Source: Sinorhizobium terangae (GTDB lineage Bacteria > Pseudomonadota > Alphaproteobacteria > Rhizobiales > Rhizobiaceae). Taken from it: a DNA stretch of 64,000 nucleotides. The notes beneath the pieces were generated by a model. The model was not told the DNA's origin. It was given only the letters and a program-made list of their open reading frames with translations, and made no database searches. Shown piece after piece: positions 17,017 to 25,867 of the stretch. How positions within the stretch are numbered: position 1 is the first letter of the stretch; each line of letters begins with the position of its first letter. The translations under genes were made by a program, and so were the position numbers. The stretch is from positions 2,232,001-2,296,000 of the forward strand of contig NZ_CP121659.1 in the NCBI RefSeq assembly GCF_029714365.1, read 5' to 3'.

Positions 17017-19092
17017 TCAGAATTCTTCCCAGTTATCGCCGGAGGCCGTAACGGAAGGTACGGAGCCCGGCTTGTTGCCGAAAGCGCCCGCCAGCTTGCC
17101 CATCAGGGCCTTGGCGGGTGATGGAGCTGGACGAGCGGATGCCTGCGCGGCGGACGGTTTGCGCAGGGGCACCGGCCCTGCGGGGGCCGCGGCGCTGGCC
17201 CGGACTGGACTCTTGGCCGGGGCGCCGATCTTGACGGAGGGCTGCGCCGGAGCGGGCGCTGCCTTCCGGAATGCTGCCTCACTCACCTGCCCGTGGCGGA
17301 ATTGGCCGACGAGCTCACTGAGCTTCTCGGCGTCCTGCGCGAGCGTGTGGCTCGAAGCGTTGGTCTGCTCGACCATCGCAGCGTTCTGCTGCGTCATCTG
17401 ATCGAGCTGGCCGACAGCGGTGCTGATTTCGTTGAGCCCGGTCGACTGCTCGCGCGCCGCCATCACGATCGAGCTCATATGTTCGTTGATGCGCGCGACG
17501 TCGGCGCCGATGCGGCCGAGCGCCTCGCCGGTCGCCTGCACCAGCTTTACGCCCGTGCCGACCTCGTTGCCGGATCGTGTGACAAGCGCCTTTATGTCCT
17601 TCGCCGCGCCGGCCGCCCGCTGGGCGAGTTCGCGAACCTCCTGGGCAACGACGGCAAAGCCCTTGCCCGCTTCCCCTGCCCGCGCAGCCTCGACACCGGC
17701 ATTGAGCGCCAGAAGGTTCGTCTGGAAGGCGATCTCGTCGATGACATTGATGATCTTGCCGATTTCGTTGGAGGCGCCCTCGATGCGCGCCATCGCAGAG
17801 ATCGCTTCGCCGACGATGCGTCCGGATTCTTCCGCGTTGGTGCGCGTCTCGTCGACCATGCGGCTTGCTTCTTCGGCGCGCTCGGTCGCGGTCTTCACCG
17901 TCACAGTGATTTCCTCCAGAGCGGCCGAGGTCTGTTCGAGCGACGCCGCCTGCCGTTCCGTCCGCCGAGCCAGATCGTCGGCGGCGCTGCGCATCTGCCG
18001 ACCGTTTGTTTCGATCGAAACGGCATTCTCCTTGACGCTTGCAAGAACGTGGCCCAGCCGTTCGACGGTGTTGTTGAAATCACGGCGCAGCACATCGAGG
18101 TCACCTACGAAAGGTTCGCGGATTGCGACTGCAAGATTGCCCTCGGCAAGCTGGTTAAGGGCCCGCCCGAGCGCATCGACCGCGGTTTTGATGCGGGCGA
18201 CAGCCTGGTCGCGCTCGGCTTCCTGACGCTGGCGCTCCTCCTCGATTTCCCTGCGGCTCGCCATCGCGTTCTGCTCCAGCGAACGTTTTTCGATCGCCGA
18301 AGCCCGGAAGAGCTCCACGGACCGGGCCATCTCGCCGATTTCGTCGCCGCGCGCGAGCCCTGCCAGGCTGGAGGTCAGATCGCCCGAATGGATCCGCTGC
18401 ATGCTGTCGCGCAAGCCGAGGATGCCCCGGCGCAATGCATTGCCGTGGAACCAGATCAGCGCCAGCAAGGTCGCCATCGCCAGCAGCCCTGCGGCTCCCT
18501 GCAATACGAGTGCGTTCGCTGATGCGGCTTGTGTCTCGGCGATGCGCGCGGACGCAAGGCCAGCGGCGGCTTCGCTCAGCTCAGCGAGTGCGGCGCCAAG
18601 ACGCTCCCCGCCGCCATCGATCGCATCGTCGATGCGGGCGAATTCGTCCGCTTGCGCTCCAGTCTCCACCAGCGCCTTCAGATCCACCTCAACCGCCTTG
18701 CGCAATTGGGCAAGATCGGCATCGAAGTTGGAGAGAACTTCCGGTCTGCCGAGGAGACGCGCCAGCGCCTCGACATCGGCTTTCCTGGCGTCGAGCGTTG
18801 CGAGCGAAGCTTTGATTTGGGCCGCGCGCTCGGGCAGAATCTTGCCTTCGTCACGATCGACGATCGTGTCCATCGCCGCGAGCACCAGCTCAAGGCCGGC
18901 AAGTCGCATTTCCTCGACCGTCCTCATGCCGCGCTGGGCGGCGACCGCCTTTTCAAGCGTCTGTTCCGATCGCCGCTCCTGGTACAAACCAACGGTGAGC
19001 ACCGAACCAAAGCCGAGGAAGGCGGCGGCTGCAAGAGTCGCCAGTCGCTGGCTGATCGAGAGGGTGCGTCCGACGGATGGAGAGGTGTTCAT
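17017..19092 (-). CDS. Methyl-accepting chemotaxis protein with CheR-tethering tail
   Basis: A 691-residue chemoreceptor. It has membrane segments at about residues 18-38 and 200-222 flanking a helical periplasmic sensor domain, then a HAMP domain and the signalling hairpin IIDVIDEIAFQTNLLALNAG-like core (here NVIDEIAFQTNLLALNAGVE). A Pro/Ala-rich linker (APAPAQPSVKIGAPAKSP) follows, and the last five residues are NWEEF, the type of pentapeptide (NWETF in E. coli) that tethers CheR and CheB. The ligand is unknown. An in-frame ATG five codons upstream (19107) is an alternative start. Confidence 0.92.
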   Translation of the reverse strand: MNTSPSVGRTLSISQRLATLAAAAFLGFGSVLTVGLYQERRSEQTLEKAVAAQRGMRTVEEMRLAGLELVLAAMDTIVDRDEGKILPERAAQIKASLATLDARKADVEALARLLGRPEVLSNFDADLAQLRKAVEVDLKALVETGAQADEFARIDDAIDGGGERLGAALAELSEAAAGLASARIAETQAASANALVLQGAAGLLAMATLLALIWFHGNALRRGILGLRDSMQRIHSGDLTSSLAGLARGDEIGEMARSVELFRASAIEKRSLEQNAMASRREIEEERQRQEAERDQAVARIKTAVDALGRALNQLAEGNLAVAIREPFVGDLDVLRRDFNNTVERLGHVLASVKENAVSIETNGRQMRSAADDLARRTERQAASLEQTSAALEEITVTVKTATERAEEASRMVDETRTNAEESGRIVGEAISAMARIEGASNEIGKIINVIDEIAFQTNLLALNAGVEAARAGEAGKGFAVVAQEVRELAQRAAGAAKDIKALVTRSGNEVGTGVKLVQATGEALGRIGADVARINEHMSSIVMAAREQSTGLNEISTAVGQLDQMTQQNAAMVEQTNASSHTLAQDAEKLSELVGQFRHGQVSEAAFRKAAPAPAQPSVKIGAPAKSPVRASAAAPAGPVPLRKPSAAQASARPAPSPAKALMGKLAGAFGNKPGSVPSVTASGDNWEEF

Positions 19093-19335
19093 TGACTGGC
19101 AGTCCATGGCAATGGACCCGCCGCGGCAGGCGAGGTCCTCCGTTACGATCGATGCGGAAGGCCGGGCTCGATCAAACCGGATGACCTCATGTCATATCGA
19201 AGTGGTGCACTTCTCCGCTTTCGGCGACACTGGCAAACAGACCTTAACCATTCGCTAAAACATGGCTACCAGCTCTGCGGATCAACCGCCTGTGCTCCCC
19301 TTTCTTTGTCGCCTTCGAGTGCTATGATCCGGGGT

Positions 19336-19494
19336 ATGCGCACGGACACGAAGAAATCGCTCTCGCCCCTCGTCCTCACCCTTTTTGCGGGCGTGTTCGC
19401 ACTCGTCGCACTCCTGGCTTTCCAAGGCTGGATCGCGCATGGCGCCGACATCTTCCTGTCGCTCGCTCAAGCCGGCATTTCCTGGTGCTTCTGA
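19336..19494 (+). CDS. Small single-pass membrane protein upstream of SCO1 gene
   Basis: A 52-residue protein with a charged start (MRTDTKKS) and one clear membrane segment (about residues 11-31) followed by a second hydrophobic stretch ending SWCF. It lies 124 bases before the SCO1-like gene on the same strand. No family is recognised, and an ATG four codons upstream (19324) is also possible. Short length makes the call moderate. Confidence 0.5.
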   Translation: MRTDTKKSLSPLVLTLFAGVFALVALLAFQGWIAHGADIFLSLAQAGISWCF

Positions 19495-19618
19495 CGCCCT
19501 GGCTTGCCGCATGCACCGCCTGCGGCAATTCTCCCTTTGCGCCGGTGGTGGTGACGCGGTATCACAACGCCACGTTCATTGAACGCCCTTACGAAGGCTC
19601 AGCAAACCGGTAGCAACG

Positions 19619-20218
19619 ATGAAAACCATACGCATCGTCCTTTGGGCGGCCATCCTCGTCATGGTGGCGATCCTCGGCTGGCTCACCTACGACATGACGC
19701 AATCGCGGCAGCAGGCGTCCTCCGGTCCCTTCGGCGTGCCCTTCACGCTTGTCGCACAGGACGGCAAGCCGATCACCGAACGGGCGTTCACCGGCAAGCC
19801 GACCGCGCTTTTCTTCGGCTTCACCCATTGCCCGGAAGTCTGCCCGACCACGCTTTTCGAGCTGGACGGCTGGCTTGAAAAGGTTGACCCCGACGGCAGC
19901 AAGCTGCAGGCCTATTTCATCACCGTCGACCCGGAGCGCGACACCCCGGACGTTCTTGGCCAGTACGTCTCCAACGTCTCCAAGCGCATCACCGGCATTT
20001 CCGGACCGCCGGACAAGGTCCTTGAAATGGTCAAGGGCTACCGCGTCTACTACAAGAAGGTGCCGGTCGACGAAAAGAACCCGAACGGCGACTACACCAT
20101 GGACCACACGGCCTCGGTGTTCCTTCTCGACGCCAACGGGCACTTCAGCGGCACGATTGCCTATGGCGAGAACCCGGACACCGCCGTTCAGAAGCTCGAG
20201 AACCTGACCAAGAGTTGA
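19619..20218 (+). CDS. SCO1/SenC copper chaperone
   Basis: A 199-residue thioredoxin-fold protein that delivers copper to cytochrome oxidase. An N-terminal membrane anchor (about residues 6-24) places the domain in the periplasm. Copper ligands are Cys71 and Cys75 in CPEVCP and His163 in MDHTASVFL; FFGFTHCPEVCP and ITVDPERDTP are family hallmarks. It ends in front of a strong terminator. No oxidase genes are in the window. Confidence 0.93.
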   Translation: MKTIRIVLWAAILVMVAILGWLTYDMTQSRQQASSGPFGVPFTLVAQDGKPITERAFTGKPTALFFGFTHCPEVCPTTLFELDGWLEKVDPDGSKLQAYFITVDPERDTPDVLGQYVSNVSKRITGISGPPDKVLEMVKGYRVYYKKVPVDEKNPNGDYTMDHTASVFLLDANGHFSGTIAYGENPDTAVQKLENLTKS

Positions 20219-20247
20219 GCGGCTACTTCATCATCTCCCATTCCCGC

Positions 20248-20274
20248 AAAGCGCCGGCTCCCCGCCGGCGCTTT
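20248..20274 (+). terminator. Terminator after the SCO1 gene
   Basis: A perfect 11-base-pair stem, AAAGCGCCGGC (20248-20258) and GCCGGCGCTTT (20264-20274), with a five-base loop and TTT at its 3' side. Confidence 0.8.
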
Positions 20275-20331
20275 GCGTTTCTACCGGATCCATGATAGCC
20301 GCGAGGCCGACCACATCCGAAGGACAGATCG

Positions 20332-21207
20332 TTGAGCGAGATAAGACTTTTCGTCACCAGCACCGAGAAACAGGTCGCGGCCGTGCTCGATGTCATGAGC
20401 ACGATCTTCGAGGACGACGACTATGCCATCGCGACGATGGAGATCGACGAGAAGCGCGACGTCTGGGAAGCCTCGGTCTACATGATGGCGGACGAGGAGG
20501 AGAGCGTCAGGGTGCGGCTTGCCGACGCGCTCGCCGCGGGTTTCTCCCATCTGCCGATCGAACGCGAAGTTTTGCCCGATATCGACTGGATCGCCAAATC
20601 GCTGGAAGGGCTCGCCCCCGTGCGCGCCGGACGCTTCGTCGTCCACGGCTCTCATGATCGAGACAAGGTCAGGACCGGCGAGATAGCGATCGAGATCGAC
20701 GCCGGCCAGGCCTTCGGCACGGGCCATCATGGCACAACCGCCGGGTGCCTAGAAGTGCTTGCCTCCGTTGCGCATACGCGACCGGTCCGCAATGTCCTCG
20801 ACCTCGGCACAGGTAGCGGCGTGCTTGCGATCGCGGCCTGGAAACTCCTGCATGTGCCGGTGCTTGCCACCGACATCGATCCGATCGCGACCCGCGTCGC
20901 GAGCGAAAACGCCCGCCGCAACGGCGTCGTCACTGGCATGACCTTTGCCACCGCCCCCAGTTTCCACTCGACGGCGTTCAGCACCAATGGCCCCTTCGAC
21001 CTGATCATCGCCAACATCCTGGCGCGGCCGTTGATGAAGATGGCGCCGCAGCTTGTCGCCAATCTCGCCGCCGGCGGCTCGGTCATTCTGTCCGGCATTC
21101 TCGCCGAACAGCGCTGGAAGGTGCTTGCCGCCTATAACGGCCAGCGCCTCAAACACGTGCGCACCATCTGGCGCAACGGCTGGGTCACCATCCATCTGAC
21201 GAAATAG
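20332..21207 (+). CDS. prmA: Ribosomal protein L11 methyltransferase PrmA
   Basis: A 291-residue SAM-dependent methyltransferase that modifies ribosomal protein L11. The N-terminal domain ends near residue 110, GQAFGTGHHGTT precedes the SAM-binding motif LDLGTGSGVLAIAAWKL, and DLIIANILARPLMKMAPQLV carries the family's catalytic-site region. The start is a TTG at 20332 with AGGACA seven bases upstream; no ATG lies in a suitable position. Confidence 0.93.
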   Translation: MSEIRLFVTSTEKQVAAVLDVMSTIFEDDDYAIATMEIDEKRDVWEASVYMMADEEESVRVRLADALAAGFSHLPIEREVLPDIDWIAKSLEGLAPVRAGRFVVHGSHDRDKVRTGEIAIEIDAGQAFGTGHHGTTAGCLEVLASVAHTRPVRNVLDLGTGSGVLAIAAWKLLHVPVLATDIDPIATRVASENARRNGVVTGMTFATAPSFHSTAFSTNGPFDLIIANILARPLMKMAPQLVANLAAGGSVILSGILAEQRWKVLAAYNGQRLKHVRTIWRNGWVTIHLTK

Positions 21208-21227
21208 CGGGTTGTCACCTGCCCGTT

Positions 21228-21332
21228 ATCCGCCTACCGGCACCTTCTCCTCGCAAGCAGGGGGATGGGACGACGCCGCACGCTCCCAATCCGCTCTCCC
21301 CGTCAGAACGGGGAGAGCGCTAGGGTGAGGGC
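21228..21332. repeat. Rhizobial palindromic repeat after prmA
   Basis: The block includes 'taccggcaccttctcctcg' at its left and a perfect 11-base-pair hairpin GCTCTCCCCGT / ACGGGGAGAGC (21293-21303, 21308-21318) followed by 'cgctagggtgagggcc'. The same 'ccttctcccc...agggtgaggg' wording occurs at 25782-25846, so both belong to one repeat family. The hairpin could also end the prmA transcript. Confidence 0.65.
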
Positions 21333-21430
21333 CGATCAAAGGAGCACTGGTGGCAATTGTTGGTGTCGGCGGTCGCAGCGCGGACGCTACTCCCCTGATC
21401 CAGCGAAATCGCCGAGTAAGCAGAAAACGA

Positions 21431-21605
21431 AAAAGGCCACCCAGTCCATCATGACGGGTGACCTTTTCGAAACAAAGGCGATGCCGGAGGCATCGCCTGC
21501 TGGGCGGCTTTGAGGCCGACCATGCCCGCGAGCCTGAGGAGGAGGAGCGCTCGAGCGGGCGTCTACCGTTCTGAAATTGGCCACCCTTGAGGGAGGAGGA
21601 GAACA
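21431..21605 (-). ncRNA. Candidate small RNA with anti-Shine-Dalgarno loops (alpha-r14/NfeR1-like)
   Basis: Read on the minus strand, this stretch carries CTCCTCCTCCC (about 21591-21601), then a hairpin (21524-21533 with 21549-21560) whose 15-base loop is filled by CTCCTCCTCCTC, then a perfect nine-base-pair hairpin GGCGATGCC-TCC-GGCATCGCC (21477-21497), and finally a terminator-like stem AAAAGGTCACCC / GGGTGGCCTTTT (21431-21467) ending in T. Exposed CCUCCUCCC motifs are the hallmark of the rhizobial alpha-r14 sRNA family. The 5' end and promoter could not be placed. A 42-codon plus-strand frame (21608-21736) has a strong Shine-Dalgarno only because it is the complement of these motifs. Confidence 0.5.
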
Positions 21606-21902
21606 GAATGACCAACTATTCTCAGAACCGCAGCTTTTTTGAACCACCGGATGTTCGTCCGTGTTCGTTGAGCGCGCTTATAAACCATTATTCCGATAGA
21701 GATAGATGCGTTGCAGCATGGGTGCCATGCATATGATGCATATGTCCGCAGCCTGGGCAAATGCCCTGATTGGCAGGTGCGTAACCGCGGCGGCCTGCGC
21801 CTGTTCACAGCCGGATATCGCCTCTTTCCTCGGCAGCGACCTTTCCGCTAACATGACGATCATCCCAGTCGCGGTTCTCCGCCAAATTGCCGGAAATATT
21901 CC

Positions 21903-23735
21903 ATGTTTCAGTCCTTCGAAGTCACCTCCACGCCTCAGTTCGGCAAGGAGCGCACCGCCGCTCTGCGCGCCGTCTTCCCGGCCCTTGGCATTGACGGCTT
22001 CCTCGTGCCGCGCGCCGACGAATTCCAGGGCGAGTATGTGCCGGCTTCGTCCGAGCGCCTTTCCTGGTTGACCGGCTTCACCGGCTCCGCCGGCGTTGCG
22101 CTTGTCACGCAGCGTGAAGCGATCGTCTTCGTCGATGGACGCTATGTGACCCAGCTCAAGGAGCAGGTGGACGGCAGCGTCTTCACGGGGGGTGACCTTA
22201 TCGGCGAGCCGCCGCATGTCTGGCTGGAGGCTCATGCGCCGAAAGGCTTCCGCCTCGGCATCGACCCGTGGCTTCATACCGGCGCCGAGGTCCTCAAGCT
22301 GCAGAAGGCGCTCGCGGCGGTCGGCGGCGCGCTGGTCTTCCTCGATCACAACCCGCTCGACAAAATCTGGACCGGCCGGCCCGCAGCTCCCCTTGGCCGG
22401 GTGACGATCCAGCCGAGCGAGCATGCCGGCCAACTGGCGAAGGACAAGATTGCCGCGATCGCTGCCGGCCTTGAAGCCAAGGCGGCCGCTGTCGTCCTCA
22501 CCGACCCCTCCTCGGTCGCCTGGACCTTCAATATCCGCGGCAGCGACGTGCCGCACACGCCGCATCCGCTTGCCCGCGCGATCATCCATGCGGACGGCCG
22601 CGCCGAGATCTTCCTCGATAAGCGCAAGACCGGCATCGAACAGGAAGCCTATCTGACCCAGCTTGCCGAAATCACCGCTCCGGCGAGTTTCGAGGACCGG
22701 CTGGCGGCGCTCGCGACGACTGGTGCGGCGATCATGATCGATCCGGACCTTGCGCCCTTCGCCATCGGTGAACTGATCCGCGAGAAAGGCGGCTCGGTCG
22801 TCGGCGCAGTCGATCCGGCCCGCCTCCCCCGCGCCCGCAAGAACGCCGCCGAGATCCAGGGATCGGCGCGCGCGCATCTACAGGACGGCGCCGCGATGGT
22901 CGAATTCCTCGCCTGGCTTGACCAGACCGAGCCCGGCAGCGTGACCGAGATCGCCGCAACGGAAAGGCTGGAGGCCCTGCGCGCGACCGTCGGCGAGCGC
23001 ATGCAGAATCCGCTGAAGGACATTTCCTTCGACACGATTGCGGGCGCCGGCTCACACGCGGCGATCATGCATTACCGCGTGACGACGGACACGGACCGGA
23101 CAATTGAGCCCGGAACCATGTTCCTGATCGATTCCGGCGCGCAATATATCAACGGCACGACCGATATCACCCGAACGGTTGCGATCGGTGCCGTTCCGGA
23201 AGAGCAGAAGCGCTTCTTCACATTGGTGCTGAAAGGCATGATCGCGATCAGCACGGCGCGCTTCCCCAAGGGTTCGCGCGGTGTCGATCTCGATCCCCTC
23301 GCCCGCATCGCGCTCTGGAAAGCCGGCGCCGACTATGCCCACGGCACCGGCCATGGCGTCGGCTCCTATCTTTCCGTGCATGAGGGACCGCAGCGCATCG
23401 CCCGGCTTTCGACGCAAGAGCTGCTGCCGGGCATGATCCTTTCCAATGAGCCCGGCTACTATCGTCCGGGCGCCTTCGGCATCCGCATCGAAAACCTCGT
23501 CGTCGTCCGGGAAGCCTCGGAGATCGAAGGCGGCGACCTGCCGATGCTCGGCTTCGACACGCTGACCTACTGCCCGATCGACCGGCGCCTCGTCCTCCCT
23601 TCGCTGTTGACCGACGAGGAGCTTGGCTGGCTGAACGCCTATCATGCCGAAACGCGCGACAAGCTCATGCCGCTCATCGCCAGCGACGACACACGCCACT
23701 GGCTGGAAGCCGCCACCGACGTGATCGCGCGATAG
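21903..23735 (+). CDS. X-Pro aminopeptidase (M24B family)
   Basis: A 610-residue metallopeptidase that removes an N-terminal residue before proline. It has two N-terminal creatinase-like domains and a C-terminal pita-bread domain with the dinuclear metal ligands in DSGAQYINGTTDITR, HGTGHGVGSYL, SNEPGYY and IRIENLVVV. The length matches the eukaryote-like cytosolic XPNPEP form used by many alphaproteobacteria rather than the shorter E. coli PepP. It stands alone. Confidence 0.93.
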   Translation: MFQSFEVTSTPQFGKERTAALRAVFPALGIDGFLVPRADEFQGEYVPASSERLSWLTGFTGSAGVALVTQREAIVFVDGRYVTQLKEQVDGSVFTGGDLIGEPPHVWLEAHAPKGFRLGIDPWLHTGAEVLKLQKALAAVGGALVFLDHNPLDKIWTGRPAAPLGRVTIQPSEHAGQLAKDKIAAIAAGLEAKAAAVVLTDPSSVAWTFNIRGSDVPHTPHPLARAIIHADGRAEIFLDKRKTGIEQEAYLTQLAEITAPASFEDRLAALATTGAAIMIDPDLAPFAIGELIREKGGSVVGAVDPARLPRARKNAAEIQGSARAHLQDGAAMVEFLAWLDQTEPGSVTEIAATERLEALRATVGERMQNPLKDISFDTIAGAGSHAAIMHYRVTTDTDRTIEPGTMFLIDSGAQYINGTTDITRTVAIGAVPEEQKRFFTLVLKGMIAISTARFPKGSRGVDLDPLARIALWKAGADYAHGTGHGVGSYLSVHEGPQRIARLSTQELLPGMILSNEPGYYRPGAFGIRIENLVVVREASEIEGGDLPMLGFDTLTYCPIDRRLVLPSLLTDEELGWLNAYHAETRDKLMPLIASDDTRHWLEAATDVIAR

Positions 23736-23754
23736 AACTTGCATTGTTTCAAAG

Positions 23755-23856
23755 AGTTAGAGCGATTCCAGGAAAAGCGTGTGGCGGCATAAATTGTGTA
23801 ATATCAAATAGCTAGATCGCTTCGCGAGTTCATTCAAACAGTGAAAACGATCTAAT
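23755..23856. repeat. Palindromic intergenic repeat after the aminopeptidase gene
   Basis: The block contains 'agagcgattccaggaaaagcgtg', a wording common in rhizobial intergenic repeats, and an inverted pair TAGATCG ... CGATCTA enclosing about 28 bases. It is AT-richer than its surroundings. Family membership is from recall. Confidence 0.4.
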
Positions 23857-23924
23857 CGCCACAGAAATAGGAGTCTTTTCGCGAACCGGCGTCGCGAAAC
23901 TTCGTGACAAGTAAAGGACGCGGG

Positions 23925-24172
23925 GAGGCCCGGCGGCGTAGGTTGGGGGCTACAGGGGGCGGCCGGGCCTCGGTTGGGAGGTACGATGTCTCTACCAACG
24001 ATACTGTTATATTTCCCGCGCCACTCCGGCGTAACCCGGAAATTTTACGGGATTGCACGCTTGGTTTGAAAATCGTCATTCGCCAAGCGTGAAAGGCCGG
24101 GCCACGCGGCACCCTCGAGGCCTGACCGATCGTTCGCGGAATTTTCAAAGCTGAAAGGCCGGGGCGATTCCC
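23925..24172. other. Structured spacer with three hairpins
   Basis: No gene is supported here. Three inverted repeats stand out: GAGGCCCGGC / GCCGGGCCTC (23925-23934, 23962-23971) around a G-rich loop, CACGCTTGG / CCAAGCGTG (24056-24064, 24083-24091), and GCCGGG / CCCGGC near 24153-24172, just after the stop of the leftward small exported gene, where a convergent terminator would lie. The first could belong to a structured RNA; nothing else supports this. Confidence 0.4.
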
Positions 24173-24183
24173 GGCTCTTCCAT

Positions 24184-24423
24184 TCAGATTCCCAGCATTT
24201 TCTTCGCCTCGCCGAGCGCTGCCTCCGAGCCTGCGTGATCGCCGGACTGGTGCAACTGTTCGCCCTGCTGGCGCAACTGCTTGACCTTGGCCATGTCGGC
24301 TTCAGAAAGGGAGGCGTTCGGCAGGGCGGCGTCAATCGCCGCCATCATGGTGGGGCACTGATTGGCGAAGGCCGTTACAGGTGCGAGCGCCAAAAGAAGG
24401 GCAATTGAAATCCTGATAATCAT
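24184..24423 (-). CDS. Small exported helical protein
   Basis: A 79-residue protein with a signal peptide (IRISIALLLALAPVTAFA, cleavage before NQCPTM) and a mature part of two short amphipathic helices (EADMAKVKQLRQQGEQLHQS, then AALGEAKKMLGI). Similar small periplasmic proteins are common in rhizobia but have no assigned role. The ATG at 24423 has GGAGCGACC just upstream. It is 129 bases downstream of azlD and may be separately expressed. Confidence 0.7.
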   Translation of the reverse strand: MIIRISIALLLALAPVTAFANQCPTMMAAIDAALPNASLSEADMAKVKQLRQQGEQLHQSGDHAGSEAALGEAKKMLGI

Positions 24424-24551
24424 GGGGTCGCTCCTCCAGAGCCGGAGGGCTGATGCCTCTCCGGCAACCAAAAGATGATAGCCCAGTGTCGGTTCAGCGC
24501 CAATGGTGGGCGCCCGACTAGCACTGTCCGGCAGCCGGGAGGACGAGAGAA

Positions 24552-24860
24552 CTACAGAACCACGTGCCGGATCACCATCACCACGGCCCAGCCGACAAGC
24601 AGCATCCGGAGTGTCGAGAAGCGCAGTCCGATCGCGAAGGCGACGAGCATCGACACCGCGACATCGAAGCCACCATAGACAAAGGCCGGTGCAACCAGCG
24701 TCGTCAGGACCGCCGCCGGGACGGCGTTCAGCGCCGCTTCGAGCCGCGGTGGAATGCGCTTCAACTGGGTGATCAGCACATAGCCGCCGAACCGGGTCGC
24801 GAAGGTGGCGAGTGCGGCGGCAACGATCAGGTAGATCAGGTTGAGGTGCTGTGCGTCCAC
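24552..24860 (-). CDS. azlD: Branched-chain amino acid export subunit AzlD
   Basis: A 102-residue membrane protein with about four segments and the AzlD signature ATFATRFGGYVLITQLKRIP and VPAAVLTTLVAPAF. AzlD is the small partner of AzlC; together they export branched-chain amino acids and analogues. The gene starts three bases after the azlC stop. Confidence 0.9.
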   Translation of the reverse strand: MDAQHLNLIYLIVAAALATFATRFGGYVLITQLKRIPPRLEAALNAVPAAVLTTLVAPAFVYGGFDVAVSMLVAFAIGLRFSTLRMLLVGWAVVMVIRHVVL

Positions 24861-24863
24861 GGC

Positions 24864-25583
24864 TCAGGCCTCCTTTTTCACGGGCGCCGGCCCTTGCCTC
24901 AGGCGATGCTCCGGCGGCAAGACGGCCGCGAGTAGGATGCCCGCAAGCGCGCCGATACTGACATGCCAGGGCGAGCCGACGAAATGCATCGCGGCAACGG
25001 AGGCGACGGCGCTGGTGGCGACCACGGGCAGGAAGCGATCGCGTGTGCGGAAGCCGAGCACGAGCCCGAGGAAATAGATCGGCAGGAGCACATCGAGGCC
25101 GATCGCCTTCGGATCGCCGATCAACTGGCCGAACAGTGCGCCGACCAGCGTGTTGAGGATCCACGGGAAATAGATCACGAGCCCGAAGCCGAGATACCAG
25201 GAAAAGGTCACCGGCAGACCGCGCTCCGCCCGCCTTTCGCTTTCGGCATATTGCGGATCGACCAGCAGGAAGAAAGCCATGAGCTTCTGGGCGAGCGTGA
25301 AGTGGCGGATGTGCTTTGCGATCGAGGCGGAATAAAGCACGTGACGGAAATTGACCGCGAAGACCGAAAGCACGACCAGCCACGGCTGCACATTGTTGCC
25401 GAAGAGTTCGATGCCGACCATCTGGCTGGCGCCCGCATAGACGGTGGCGCTCATGAACACCGCATCGGCAACCGAAAAACCGTTATCGACCGCAAGCGCA
25501 CCGAAGAGCGCGCCGAAGGGCGACGCGGAAAGCATGACGGGAAAGCCCGTCCGCAGGCCCGCACGGAAATCGTCTCTGTTCAT
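24864..25583 (-). CDS. azlC: Branched-chain amino acid exporter subunit AzlC
   Basis: A 239-residue membrane protein with about eight segments. FRAGLRTGFPVMLSASPFGA at the start, SATVYAGASQMVGIELFG and AVNFRHVLYSASIAKHIR are AzlC hallmarks. The ATG at 25583 is preceded by a strong GGAGGATGATC; a longer frame upstream has no domain match. It forms a two-gene operon with azlD. No Lrp-type regulator is adjacent. Confidence 0.92.
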   Translation of the reverse strand: MNRDDFRAGLRTGFPVMLSASPFGALFGALAVDNGFSVADAVFMSATVYAGASQMVGIELFGNNVQPWLVVLSVFAVNFRHVLYSASIAKHIRHFTLAQKLMAFFLLVDPQYAESERRAERGLPVTFSWYLGFGLVIYFPWILNTLVGALFGQLIGDPKAIGLDVLLPIYFLGLVLGFRTRDRFLPVVATSAVASVAAMHFVGSPWHVSIGALAGILLAAVLPPEHRLRQGPAPVKKEA

Positions 25584-25781
25584 GATCATCCTCCGCCGAA
25601 ACCGGAGGCATGTCCGCGAACCGGCATGGGGACAGATAGGGGCTGCCGCACCCGACGACAATTCAATTGCGCTGATACAGTGATTGAATTTTCTGATGGT
25701 TGAATGGCAACTGCCAGGCTCGGTGCAGCTGCTGCACCTGGGGCACGATCATCCGGCGACATACCGTTTTGCTCGCATTTC

Positions 25782-25846
25782 TGCCCCTCATCCCGCTACC
25801 GCGACCTTCTCCCCGCGCGCGGGGAGAAGGTTAGGGTGAGGGGGCA
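25782..25846. repeat. Rhizobial palindromic repeat after panB
   Basis: A perfect 26-base palindrome (CCTTCTCCCCGC-GC-GCGGGGAGAAGG, 25805-25830) sits inside outer arms TGCCCCTCA and TGAGGGGGCA. It shares the 'ccttctcccc' and 'agggtgaggg' blocks with the repeat at 21228-21332. It lies 21 bases downstream of the panB stop and could end the panCB transcript. Confidence 0.7.
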
Positions 25847-25867
25847 AAGATTGCGATCGTGCAGTGA

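Noticed and set aside
21608..21736. 42-codon plus-strand frame with a strong GGAGGAGGAG upstream
   Set aside because: The strong Shine-Dalgarno is explained as the complement of the anti-Shine-Dalgarno motifs of the minus-strand RNA candidate, and the peptide has no recognisable features. It is not fully excluded.
23852..24148. 98-codon minus-strand frame after the aminopeptidase gene
   Set aside because: It runs through hairpins and repeat sequence, has no ribosome-binding site and gives a Pro/Arg-rich product.
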